Shown: positions 8,975 to 16,735 of the stretch, piece after piece
Layout: each line of letters starts with the position of its first letter
Numbering within the stretch: the first letter of the stretch is position 1
Origin: Nostocoides japonicum T1-X7
GTDB taxonomy: Bacteria; Actinomycetota; Actinomycetes; Actinomycetales; Dermatophilaceae
Assembly: GCF_001046855.1 (NCBI RefSeq)
Contig: NZ_HF570958.1
Location: 3,387,598 to 3,435,988, forward strand
Direction of reading: 5' to 3'
DNA: 48,391 nucleotides
Position numbers and translations under genes: made by a program
The notes under the pieces: model-generated
Database searches by the model: none
Seen by the model: only the letters and a program-made list of their open reading frames with translations
Told to the model about the DNA's origin: nothing

Positions 8975-9694
8975 TCAGATCCCGCTCCCGGTCGTCGGAT
9001 GCGACCAGGCGGCGAGGATCCGGTCGCGCAGGCCCTCGATGTGCACGGTGAGCAGGGTCTGGATCCGCTCCTTGTCCCGGCCCCGGAGGCACTCGAGCAG
9101 CTCCCGGTGCTCCTCGACGAGGACCTCGGGTCGCGAGCGGTAGGACAGCTCGTCGACCCGCATGAGGATCGTGACGCGTGCCGCCTGGCTCGTGAAGACC
9201 GAGTGGAGCAACCGGTTGCCGCTCGCGCGGCAGATGGCCTCGTGGAAGGCGAGATCGGCTCCGCCGATGCCGTCCGCATGGCCTCTGCGAATGGCGGCGA
9301 TGAGATCCTCGAAGGCCGTCGCGACGGGCGCGACGGCGGCCGGGTCGGCACGGTCCATGACGAGCTGGGCGGCCCGCACCTCGAGGGCGAGACGCAGGTC
9401 GAGGGCGTCCCGGATGTCCTCCGGCTCCGGCCGGGCGACGAAGGTGCCGCGCCGGGGCTCGTCGCGCACGAGGCCCTCGGCCTTCAGCTGGTTGAGGGCC
9501 TCCCGGACCGGGCCCCGGCTCACCCCGAGCAGCCGGGCCACCTCGGCCTGGACGAGCTGCTGCCCCGAGGCGAAGTCGCCGGCGACGATTCGCGCCCGGA
9601 GCACCTCGACGACCTCCTCGGTCAGCGATCGCGACGGCGCGAGAGGGGTCAGCGCCGCGGCTGCGCCCGGTCGAGCCGGTCCAGTGTCGTCCAC
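8975..9694 (-). CDS. GntR-family regulator, FadR/FCD subgroup
   Basis: 239 aa. The winged helix contains LRARIVAGDFASGQQLVQAE and ARLLGVSRGPVREALNQLKA, followed by an FCD ligand domain with the expected His/Asp positions (DLAFHEAICRASGN and EHRELLECLRGRD). It is divergent from the kinase/phospho-lyase pair, and a 14-bp palindrome sits on that promoter, so repression relieved by a pathway intermediate is the natural model. The ligand is unknown. Its start lies 130 bp from the kinase start. Confidence 0.9.
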   Translation of the reverse strand: MDDTGPARPGAAAALTPLAPSRSLTEEVVEVLRARIVAGDFASGQQLVQAEVARLLGVSRGPVREALNQLKAEGLVRDEPRRGTFVARPEPEDIRDALDLRLALEVRAAQLVMDRADPAAVAPVATAFEDLIAAIRRGHADGIGGADLAFHEAICRASGNRLLHSVFTSQAARVTILMRVDELSYRSRPEVLVEEHRELLECLRGRDKERIQTLLTVHIEGLRDRILAAWSHPTTGSGI

Positions 9695-9777
9695 GTGGCC
9701 TCCTTCCGGCCCTGCGTCTCACAGCGCGGGCGGACACCTCCGTCGGCTGGCCGTGACCCCGCATGATGTGCTTCTCT

Positions 9778-9800
9778 TAGAATGTCAACTGTCGACAGTT
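9778..9800 (+). promoter_or_regulatory. Promoter -10 (TAGAAT) with overlapping palindromic GntR operator
   Basis: TAGAAT at 9778-9783 is a good actinobacterial -10. Four bases further on lies the perfect 14-bp palindrome AACTGTCGACAGTT (9787-9800), which would cover the transcription start of the kinase gene at 9825. The central GT..AC spacing suits a GntR-type protein. The -35 is weak. Binding by the adjacent GntR protein is inferred from position. Confidence 0.6.
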
Positions 9801-9824
9801 CGCAGCGTAACGGAGCACCCATCC

Positions 9825-10919
9825 ATGAGCAACGCCGGACCGACCGCGAGCACCCGGCCGACGGGCGCGGCCGACGTCCTCGACGGCGGTGGCCTGGCCA
9901 CCGCGCACGTCCCGATGCAGGCCTCGGAGGCCGGTGACCTCCTGCGCCGGCACTTCGCCATCGAGGGTGCCCTCACGCCCCTCCCCACCGAGAAGGACGA
10001 CACGTTCGCGGTGGCCGCGGACGACGGGGCCCGCTACGTCCTCAAGGTCGCCAACCCCGACGAGCCGCCGACCGAGGTGGACTTCCAGCTCTCCCTCATC
10101 GACCACGTGGCCGAGGCAGACCCGAGCCTGCCCGTTCCCCGGGTCTGCCGGGACGTGACGGGCGGGCGGTTCGCCGCGATCACCGACTCGGCGGGACAGG
10201 GCCGGTGCGCGTCGGTCCTCACCTATCTCGAGGGCACCCCGCTCGACGGCACGGTGAGCAGCGCCGTCGAGCGGGAGCGGATCGGCGAGGTGCTCGGCCG
10301 GCTCCGGCTCGCCATGGCCGCCTTCTCCCACCCGGCCGACTCCCGGCAGCTCGCGTGGGACGTCCGCCATGCGCCTGCTCTGCGCCCACTGCTGGAGGGC
10401 GTCGCCGACCGGGCGCGGCGGGACCGGCTCACCGAGGGAATGGAGCGCGTCGTCGCGATCCACGACGAGGTCCTCACCCTGCGGACCCAGGTGCTGCACA
10501 ACGACTTCAGCCGATCGAACCTCATCATCGACCATGACGACCCGCGCTTCGTCACGGGGATCATCGACTTCGGCGACTCGGTGCGGACCGCCATCGCCGT
10601 CGACGTGTCGACCGCCCTGCTCAACCAGCTGCCCCGAGCCGTCGAGGACCCATCCGTCGACCTCTTCGCCGACGCCCGTGACGTGCTGCGCGGCTACCTG
10701 TCCGTCACCGAGCTGACCCGGCAGGAGCTGCGGCTCGTCCCGCACCTCGTCATGTCGCGGGTCGTCTGCCGCGCCCTCATCACCCTCCGGCGCGTGCAGC
10801 TCATGCCCGGCAACACGGCATACATCATGCGCAACACCGAGCAGGGGTGGGGACAGCTCGACTGGTTCCTCGCCCGCTCGACCGGCGACGTCTCCGACCT
10901 CCTCGACCCACCCGCCTGA
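9825..10919 (+). CDS. APH-fold small-molecule kinase, hydroxylysine-kinase-like
   Basis: 364 aa from ATG 9825, preceded by CGGAG. The protein-kinase-like APH fold is marked by a nucleotide-binding lysine in ARYVLKVANPDE (about residues 69-80), the catalytic loop VLHNDFSRSNLI (223-234) and the metal-binding GIIDFGDSV (245-253). Human hydroxylysine kinase (HYKK/AGPHD1) belongs to this subgroup and works with a class III PLP phospho-lyase; the next gene here, 21 bp downstream, encodes just such a protein. The pair should phosphorylate a hydroxy-amine and then eliminate phosphate and ammonia. The actual substrate (hydroxylysine, ethanolamine or another amino alcohol) is not shown by the sequence. 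An aminoglycoside-resistance role is less likely in this context. Confidence 0.8.
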   Translation: MSNAGPTASTRPTGAADVLDGGGLATAHVPMQASEAGDLLRRHFAIEGALTPLPTEKDDTFAVAADDGARYVLKVANPDEPPTEVDFQLSLIDHVAEADPSLPVPRVCRDVTGGRFAAITDSAGQGRCASVLTYLEGTPLDGTVSSAVERERIGEVLGRLRLAMAAFSHPADSRQLAWDVRHAPALRPLLEGVADRARRDRLTEGMERVVAIHDEVLTLRTQVLHNDFSRSNLIIDHDDPRFVTGIIDFGDSVRTAIAVDVSTALLNQLPRAVEDPSVDLFADARDVLRGYLSVTELTRQELRLVPHLVMSRVVCRALITLRRVQLMPGNTAYIMRNTEQGWGQLDWFLARSTGDVSDLLDPPA

Positions 10920-10940
10920 CGTCACGGAAGGGACCCACTC

Positions 10941-12296
10941 GTGGCACCACTGCAGACCGACCTCCCCCGCGGGCGCATGAACAATGCGTTCGACCCCTCC
11001 GCCGCCGCGTCGCTCGATCCCGGGACCCGCCGTCTCGTCGAGCGCCGGACCCGCCTGCTCGGCCCGTCCTACCGGCTCTTCTACGGCACGCCGGTCGAGC
11101 TCGTCCGTGCCCGGGGCGTGCAGGCCTGGGACGCCGCCGGCAACGAGTACCTCGACGCCTACAACAACGTCGTGTCGGTGGGGCACGGGCATCCCCGCGT
11201 CGTCGAGGCGATCCACCGCCAGCTGGAGACCTTGTGCACGCATACGCGGTACCTCCACGAAGGCATCCTCGACTATGCCGAGCGCCTCCTGCCGACCTTC
11301 GGCGGACGCCTCGCCGAGGAGGGCCACCTCATGCTCACCTGCACCGGGTCGGAGGCCAACGAGCTCGCGCTGCGGATCGCCAAGCACCGCACCGGGCGGT
11401 CCGGCGTCATCGTCACGTCCGAGGCGTACCACGGCAACACGGAGCTCACCGCGGGCATCTCCCCGTCCATGGGCGAGTTCTCACCGCTCGGCGTGTGGAC
11501 CCGTCGGGTCCCCACGCCCGACTCCTACCGGCTGCCGCCGGAGGGCCTCGGAGCGTGGCTCGCCGAGCACACCGCGCGCCAGATCGAGGACCTGGAGCGT
11601 CGCGGCGAGGGTCTCGCCGCATTCGTCGTCGACTCGCTCTTCTCCTCCGACGGCGTCTACGCCGAGCCGCGCACCCTCCTCGGCCCCGTCGCCGACGTCG
11701 TCCGGCGGGCCGGCGGGCTCTTCGTCGCCGACGAGGTGCAGTGCGGCTTCGGCCGGAGCGGGGAGCGGCTGTGGGGATTCCAGCGTCACGGTCTCGACCC
11801 GGACATCGTCACGATGGGCAAGCCGATGGGCAACGGCTACCCCGTCGCCGGGATCGCCGTCGTCGACGAGGTCGTCCAGCGGTTCGGCCAGGACATGCGC
11901 TACTTCAACACCTTCGGCGGCAACACGGTCGCCGTGGCCGCCGCGCGGGCCACCTTCGACGTCATCGAGGACGAGGGGCTCGTCGCGAACAGCGAGCGCG
12001 TGGGACGCTACCTGCGCGAGCGGCTCGGCACCCTGGCCGCCCGCGACGAACGGCTCGGCGACGTCCGCGGCGCAGGGCTCTACGTCGGGGTGGAGATCGT
12101 CCGGACCCGGGACGGCAAGGAGCCGGACAAGGAGACGGCGAGCGCGATCGTCAACGGGCTGCGCGACCGGCGGGTCCTCATCTCCGCGACCGGCCTGCAC
12201 GGCAACGTCCTGAAGATCCGCCCGCCCCTGGTCTTCCGGGAGGAGCATGCCGAGCGGCTCGTCGAGGAGCTCGACGCGGTCCTGCAGGCGGTCTGA
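10941..12296 (+). CDS. Class III PLP enzyme of the ethanolamine-phosphate/phosphohydroxylysine phospho-lyase type
   Basis: 451 aa from GTG 10941, with GGAAGGG 8 bp upstream; an ATG at 10977 is the alternative. Fold-I class III features are complete: TGSEANELALRIAKHR (135-150), YHGNTEL, DEVQCGFGRSG (264-274) and the PLP lysine in TMGKPMGNGYPV (K294). Several segments match the mammalian phospho-lyases ETNPPL/PHYKPL from memory: VPTPDSYR, GKPMGNG, YFNTFGGN and HGNVLKIRPP. Those enzymes are not transaminases; they remove phosphate and ammonia from phosphoethanolamine or 5-phosphohydroxylysine to give an aldehyde. Together with the kinase next to it this supports a lyase rather than an ordinary omega-transaminase, though that alternative needs an assay to exclude. 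Confidence 0.85.
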   Translation: MAPLQTDLPRGRMNNAFDPSAAASLDPGTRRLVERRTRLLGPSYRLFYGTPVELVRARGVQAWDAAGNEYLDAYNNVVSVGHGHPRVVEAIHRQLETLCTHTRYLHEGILDYAERLLPTFGGRLAEEGHLMLTCTGSEANELALRIAKHRTGRSGVIVTSEAYHGNTELTAGISPSMGEFSPLGVWTRRVPTPDSYRLPPEGLGAWLAEHTARQIEDLERRGEGLAAFVVDSLFSSDGVYAEPRTLLGPVADVVRRAGGLFVADEVQCGFGRSGERLWGFQRHGLDPDIVTMGKPMGNGYPVAGIAVVDEVVQRFGQDMRYFNTFGGNTVAVAAARATFDVIEDEGLVANSERVGRYLRERLGTLAARDERLGDVRGAGLYVGVEIVRTRDGKEPDKETASAIVNGLRDRRVLISATGLHGNVLKIRPPLVFREEHAERLVEELDAVLQAV

Positions 12297-12484
12297 CCCG
12301 GCCACCGCATCCAGGCTGCCCTGGAGACACCCCGTTTGCCGGCCGGGAGCCGACATCCAGGCGCATCCGGTTCTGGGCCACGCTCGGCATACCGGGGTTG
12401 CCCGGCATACGGAGGGCCCGGTGGCGACCGGCGCACCGCGGGCTACTGTGCTGTTCCACCGGACCGGAAGGACCTCTGCCCCCG

Positions 12485-13771
12485 ATGAACGCCAGCGGAT
12501 CGACGCAGGATGCCCTGCTCATCGAGCCACTCCCGGTGCCCCCCGACGCGGCCGTCCGCGTGCCCGGCTCCAAGAGCATCACGAACCGCGCCCTCATCTG
12601 CGCCGCCCTCGCACCCGGGACGAGCACCGTCACCGGAGCGCTCGTCGCCGACGACACGACGGCCATGGTCGAGTCGGTCCGCGGCCTCGGCGCGACCGTC
12701 GCGAGGGACGACGCCGACGACGCGTTCCGCATCACGGGCGCCGACCTCTCGAGCACGCACGCGGCGCACGTCGACGCGCGGCAGTCGGGGACGACGTCGC
12801 GCTTCGTCCTCCCCGTCGCGGCCGTCCGGGTCGGCCCGACGACGGTCGACGGGTCGGCCCAGCTGCGTCGTCGCCCGTTCGGGCCCCAGGTCGACGCCCT
12901 CCGCCAGCTCGGCGCGCGCCTCGAGGAGCTCGACGCCCCCGGGCGGCTGCCCGTCCGGGTCACGGCACCCGCCCGCGGCGGACGCGCGCGGATCCCCGGC
13001 ACCGAGTCGAGCCAGTTCATCTCCGGGCTGCTCATCGCCGGGCCCCTCATGCCGGAGGGCCTCGCGGTGGAGCTGACGACCGCCGGCCTCGTCTCGCGGC
13101 CCTACCTCGACCTCACGCGTGAGGTGATGCGGGCCTTCGGGGCGACCGTCGAGGACCTCGCCGCTCCCCCGGGCCGCTATGTCCCGACGAGGTATGCCGT
13201 CGAGCCGGACGCGTCGTCGGCCTCCTACTTCTTCGCCGCGGCGGCGATCACCGGGGGCCGGGTCACCGTCGAGGGCCTCGGCCGCGGCAGCTCCCAGGGC
13301 GACCTCCGGTTCGTCGACGTCCTCGAGCGGATGGGCGCGACCGTCGTCCGCGAGGCGACGAGAACGACGGTCGTCGGACCCGTCGACGGGTTGCGCGGCG
13401 TCGATGTCGACCTGCGCGACCTCTCCGACACCGCCCAGACCCTCGCGGCCGTCGCCGTCTTCGCCGACCGGCCGACCCGCGTCCGTGGCATCGGCTTCAT
13501 CCGCGGCAAGGAGACCGACCGGATCCATGCGGTCGTCACCGAGCTGCGGCGCGCCGGGCTCGATGCGCGCGAGCACGACGACGGGTTCACGGTGACCCCC
13601 GGCACGCCGCAGCCGACCGTCTTCGAGACCTACGAGGACCACCGGATGGCCATGAGCCTGTCCCTCCTCGGCCTGCGTCACCCGGGGATCGCGCTCGCCG
13701 ACCCCGGCTGTGTCGGCAAGACCTACCCCGGGTTCTTCGCCGACCTCGACCGGCTGCGTACCGTTGGCTGA
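12485..13771 (+). CDS. aroA: 3-phosphoshikimate 1-carboxyvinyltransferase (EPSP synthase)-like
   Basis: 428 aa from ATG 12485, normal length. Substrate-binding residues are kept: PGSKSITNRAL (K30, S31, R35), the aspartate region DLSDTAQTLA, RGKETDRIHA (Glu and Arg of the active site), YEDHRMAMS and CVGKTYPGFF. The reaction joins shikimate-3-phosphate and phosphoenolpyruvate in aromatic amino acid synthesis. The PEP/glyphosate loop reads DARQSGTTSRFVLP (98-111) rather than the GNAGTAMRP form of Escherichia coli. No other shikimate gene is near, and actinobacterial housekeeping aroA often sits beside rsgA, so this could be a second, specialised copy. It starts 188 bp after the phospho-lyase gene and probably has its own promoter. 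Confidence 0.88.
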   Translation: MNASGSTQDALLIEPLPVPPDAAVRVPGSKSITNRALICAALAPGTSTVTGALVADDTTAMVESVRGLGATVARDDADDAFRITGADLSSTHAAHVDARQSGTTSRFVLPVAAVRVGPTTVDGSAQLRRRPFGPQVDALRQLGARLEELDAPGRLPVRVTAPARGGRARIPGTESSQFISGLLIAGPLMPEGLAVELTTAGLVSRPYLDLTREVMRAFGATVEDLAAPPGRYVPTRYAVEPDASSASYFFAAAAITGGRVTVEGLGRGSSQGDLRFVDVLERMGATVVREATRTTVVGPVDGLRGVDVDLRDLSDTAQTLAAVAVFADRPTRVRGIGFIRGKETDRIHAVVTELRRAGLDAREHDDGFTVTPGTPQPTVFETYEDHRMAMSLSLLGLRHPGIALADPGCVGKTYPGFFADLDRLRTVG

Positions 13772-13870
13772 TCTCGGGATGCCGGTCGCGCGTCGCCACC
13801 GCGGTCCGTGCCCTGGCGGCCGACCCGGCACGATGGTTCCCGAGTGACCGAGGCCGTCGAGGAGGACGAC

Positions 13871-14791
13871 ATGGAGCCGATCGAGGAGCGGTATGCCGCG
13901 GGGTGCGCCTGGATCGAGGGCGACTACGTCCCCATCCACGAGGCGCGGATCCCCATCCTCGACACCGGGTTCGTCCGGTCCGACCTGACCTACGACGTGG
14001 CGGCGGTGTGGAAGGGCCGGTTCTTCCGGCTCGACGACCATCTCGACCGCCTGCTCCGCGGCTGCGACCGGCTGCGGCTCGCACCTCCCGTCCCCACGGA
14101 GCGGATGCGGGAGATCATGGTGGAGACGGTGCGCCGCTCCGGACTCCAGGACGCATACGTCGAGATCGTCGTGACCCGCGGCGTCCCGGCCGCGGGCCAG
14201 CGGGACCCTCGACTGCTCACCCCGCGCCTGTATGCCTACGCCATCCCCTACGTGTGGATCGTGACTCCCGAGCTCCAGGCCGACGGAGGCGCCGACGTCG
14301 TCATCGCCGCCCAGACCCAGCGCATCTCCCCGCGCGCGGTCGACCCGACCGTCAAGAACTTCCACTGGGGCGACCTCGTGCGCGGCCTGTTCGAGGCATA
14401 CGACCGCGGTGCCTCCCTCGTCCTCCTCACCGACGGCGACGGGCTGGTCACCGAAGGGCCGGGGTTCAACGTCTTCGCGGTCGTCGACGGTGTCCTCGTC
14501 ACGCCGAGGGACGGTGTCCTCGAGGGCATCACCCGCAGGACCGCCCTCGAGATCGCCGAGGCCTCCGGCATTCCCGTCCGGGTCGGCGACGTCTCCGTCG
14601 CCGACCTCGCACGGGCCGGCGAGCTCTTCCTCACGAGCACCGCCGGCGGCATCATGCCGGTCCGCAGCCTCGACGGACGGCACCTCGGCACGGGACCGGT
14701 GACGCGGTCGATCCACGACGCCTATTGGGCGCTGCACAGCGACCCTCGGTTCTCCTTCGAGGTCCCCTACGGTCGGCCCGCGACCGTCTGA
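13871..14791 (+). CDS. Fold-IV PLP aminotransferase resembling (R)-selective amine transaminases
   Basis: 306 aa from ATG 13871, with GAGGAGG 5 bp upstream (13859-13865). It belongs to the BCAT/D-amino-acid aminotransferase fold: PLP lysine K162 in DPTVKNFHWGDLVRG, the conserved Glu in VTEGPGFNVF, and the phosphate-cup segment GVLEGITRRTALEIAE. Several blocks (CAWIEGDYVPIHEARIPILD, RSDLTYDVAAVWKGRFFRLD, VKNFHWGDLVRG, TAGGIMPV) match, from memory, the (R)-amine transaminase of Arthrobacter sp. KNK168 and its fungal homologues more than branched-chain enzymes. The natural donor is unknown. It lies 99 bp after aroA and is followed directly by a tandem-repeat array. Confidence 0.85.
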   Translation: MEPIEERYAAGCAWIEGDYVPIHEARIPILDTGFVRSDLTYDVAAVWKGRFFRLDDHLDRLLRGCDRLRLAPPVPTERMREIMVETVRRSGLQDAYVEIVVTRGVPAAGQRDPRLLTPRLYAYAIPYVWIVTPELQADGGADVVIAAQTQRISPRAVDPTVKNFHWGDLVRGLFEAYDRGASLVLLTDGDGLVTEGPGFNVFAVVDGVLVTPRDGVLEGITRRTALEIAEASGIPVRVGDVSVADLARAGELFLTSTAGGIMPVRSLDGRHLGTGPVTRSIHDAYWALHSDPRFSFEVPYGRPATV

Positions 14792-14800
14792 GCTTCCTCG

Positions 14801-15510
14801 GGCCCACCGCGAGTCGAGGTATCCAGTGACCATCGCAGCGACACTTGTTACCTCCACCCGAGCAGCCCCACCGCGAGTCGAGGTACCCAGCAACCGCCGC
14901 AGCGGCACCCCATACCTCCACCCGACCGGCCCCACCGCGAGTCGAGGTACCCAGCGACCGCCGCAGCAGCACCCATTACCTCTACCCGACCGGACCCACC
15001 ACGAGTCGAGGTACCCAGCGACCGCCGCAGCGGCACCCCATACCTCCACCCGACCGGCCCCTCCGCGAGTCGAGGTATCCAGCGACCATCGCAGCGGCAC
15101 CCATACGTCGAATCGCCCGAGATACCTCTACCGACCCGCCCCTCCACGAGTCGAGGTACCCAGCGACCGCCGCAGCGGCACCCATTACCTCCACCCGAGC
15201 GGACCCTCCGCGAGTCGAGGTATCGACAGACCATCGCAGCGGCACCCCATACCTCCACCCGACCGGCCCCACCGCGAGTCGAGGTACCCTGCGACCATCG
15301 CAGCGGCACCCACACGTCGAATCGCCCGAGATACCTCCACCTGTGCGCATCCTTCCGCGAGTCGAGGTATCCAGCGACCATCGCAGCGGCACCCCATACC
15401 TCCAACCGGGCGGGCCCATTTCAGTGGAGGTATCCAGCGACCACCGCAGCGGCACCTATTACCTCCACCCGAGCGGACCCACCGCGAGTCGAGGTATCGA
15501 TAGACCCGGC
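14801..15510. repeat. Tandem repeat array 1: about 10.5 units of ~64 bp
   Basis: This 700-bp stretch holds no credible gene. It consists of ten near-identical units plus a partial one, each running CCACCGCGAGTCGAGGTA - about 26 bp - TACCTCCACCCGACCGG. Unit spacing is 64 bp for most copies; two copies (around 15073 and 15287) carry the same 17-bp insertion, ACGTCGAATCGCCCGAG, before TACCTC. The end of each unit and the start of the next form an inverted repeat (TACCTCCAC ... GTCGAGGTA, one fixed C:C mismatch). The array begins 10 bp after the transaminase stop. The same family occurs again at 40151-41222. Confidence 0.95.
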
Positions 15511-15572
15511 TCTCGACGGCGGGATGGTCCGTTTTGGAGCGCGTGACCCCGCCGCCTTAGGATGAAGTCTCT

Positions 15573-15592
15573 ATTACTTGACGTCGAGATAT
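15573..15592. promoter_or_regulatory. AT-rich imperfect palindrome centred on GACGTC
   Basis: ATTACTTGACGTCGAGATAT reads as ATnnCTnGACGTCnAGnnAT, a 20-bp dyad, in an AT-rich patch between array 1 and a small open frame at 15610. It resembles a repressor operator. No matching regulator can be named from the sequence, and I could not place a convincing -35/-10 pair. Confidence 0.4.
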
Positions 15593-15609
15593 TTGTTTGG
15601 AGAGGTGCA

Positions 15610-15750
15610 GTGAGCAGCAGCAGGGCCGTCGTGTGGGCGCGGATCAGCCGGGCGCGGGAGGAGCGGCGGATGCTGGACGACCTCCGGTCGGTCAGCCCGA
15701 GCATGCGGATGGACCTGACCGAAGCGCTCCGTCGCTCCGCCACTCGCTGA
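15610..15750 (+). CDS. Small hypothetical protein, 46 aa
   Basis: GTG start at 15610 preceded by GGAGAGG (15599-15605, 4-bp spacing). The product begins MSSSRAVVWARISRAREERR and is short, basic and probably helical, with a C-terminal MRMDLTEALRRSATR. I do not recognise it. In its favour are the ribosome site, the AT-rich upstream dyad and a strong inverted repeat 70 bp after its stop. An in-frame ATG at 15562 would add 16 hydrophobic residues but overlaps the dyad. Moderate to low confidence. Confidence 0.4.
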   Translation: MSSSRAVVWARISRAREERRMLDDLRSVSPSMRMDLTEALRRSATR

Positions 15751-15821
15751 GCGAGTCCCGGCACGGCGGGTCCGCGCAGACGAGCGAAGCAGCGGGTCCG
15801 CGCAGACGAGGGGTCCGCATA

Positions 15822-15865
15822 CGAGAGGCCCTCGGCGACCCCCATCGGGTGCCGAGGGCCTCTCG
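15822..15865. terminator. Strong inverted repeat, probable bidirectional terminator
   Basis: Perfect 15-bp arms CGAGAGGCCCTCGGC (15822-15836) and GCCGAGGGCCTCTCG (15851-15865) with a 14-bp loop lie between the small open frame and the convergent ABC ATPase gene ending at 15947. There is no T-tract, as is common in actinobacteria. GCATAC occurs beside both arms. Confidence 0.7.
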
Positions 15866-15946
15866 CATACCTCATCGCCGCTGCCGCAGCCGGCCGCCGT
15901 CGGCGCGCGCCGCGCGCCGCTCGCCGCGCCGCTCGCCGCTCGTGGG

Positions 15947-16735
15947 TCAGAAGCGCACGGCGTCGACGAACTTGCGCAGTCCCGGGGTCTCGGGCTCGGA
16001 GAGCAGCCGGCGCGGGTCGCCCTCCTCGGCGATGACGCCCTCCTCGAAGTAGGAGACCCGGTCGGCCGCCTTCGCCGCGAATGCCATGTCGTGGGTCACG
16101 AGGACGCAGCCGATGCCTTCCTCCTCCTTCAGCTTGGTGATGACCCCGAGGACCTCGGCGGCGACGGGTGGGTCGAGGGCGGAGGTCATCTCGTCGCAGA
16201 GGAGCAGTCTGGGTCGCATCATGAGGGCCCGGGCGATGGCCACGCGTTGCCGCTCGCCGCCGGACAGCTGTCCGCATCGGCTGTTGAGGTGGTGGGCCAT
16301 GCCGACCTCGGCGAGTGCCCGCTCGGCGCGCTCGACGATGACCTTGTCGGACTCGCCGAGGACCTTCTTGGGGGCGAGGGCGAGGTTCTGGCGGACGCTG
16401 AGGTGCGGCCACAGCGTGTAGTTCTGGAAGATCATCCCGACCTGGTCGCGGGCGGCCTTCCAGGTCTTCTGGTACTCCCCGCCGATGACGACCCGCTCGC
16501 CCATCATGTCGATGTCGCCGTCGTCGGCCTTGGTGAGGCCGGCGATGATCCGCAGCAGGGTGCTCTTGCCGGAGCCGCTCTTGCCGATGAGGACGGCGAT
16601 CTCGCCGGCGTCGAGGGTGAAGTCGACGCGTTTGAGGACGGTCCGGCCGTAGAAGCTCTTGGTGATCCCGGACAGGTCCATGAAGTGGTCGCTGGCCGGC
16701 CGCTCCTGCTCGAGCGCCTCTTCCTGCGTACTCAT
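15947..16735 (-). CDS. Polar amino-acid ABC transporter ATPase (GlnQ/HisP-like)
   Basis: 262 aa from an ATG overlapping the permease stop by 4 bp (ATGA). Walker A is VLIGKSGSGKSTLLRIIAGL, the Q-loop segment MIFQNYTLWPHLSVRQNL, the signature QLSGGERQRVAIARAL, Walker B LLLCDEMTSALDP (Met where most have Pro) and the switch LVTHDMAFA. It energises the importer with the permease and binding protein encoded upstream. The shared operator suggests uptake of hydroxyproline or a related imino/amino acid (inference). Confidence 0.9.
   Translation of the reverse strand: MSTQEEALEQERPASDHFMDLSGITKSFYGRTVLKRVDFTLDAGEIAVLIGKSGSGKSTLLRIIAGLTKADDGDIDMMGERVVIGGEYQKTWKAARDQVGMIFQNYTLWPHLSVRQNLALAPKKVLGESDKVIVERAERALAEVGMAHHLNSRCGQLSGGERQRVAIARALMMRPRLLLCDEMTSALDPPVAAEVLGVITKLKEEEGIGCVLVTHDMAFAAKAADRVSYFEEGVIAEEGDPRRLLSEPETPGLRKFVDAVRF

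Noticed and set aside
9825..10919. Aminoglycoside-resistance kinase
   Set aside because: The fold is shared, but the adjacent phospho-lyase and GntR control fit a catabolic kinase better.
14802..15503. Open frames in array 1 on both strands, and the idea of a repeat protein
   Set aside because: The period is 64 bp, which shifts frame every unit, and the lack of stops comes from base composition.
14801..15510. CRISPR array
   Set aside because: The sequence between the conserved blocks is itself repeated, not unique, and no cas genes are present.
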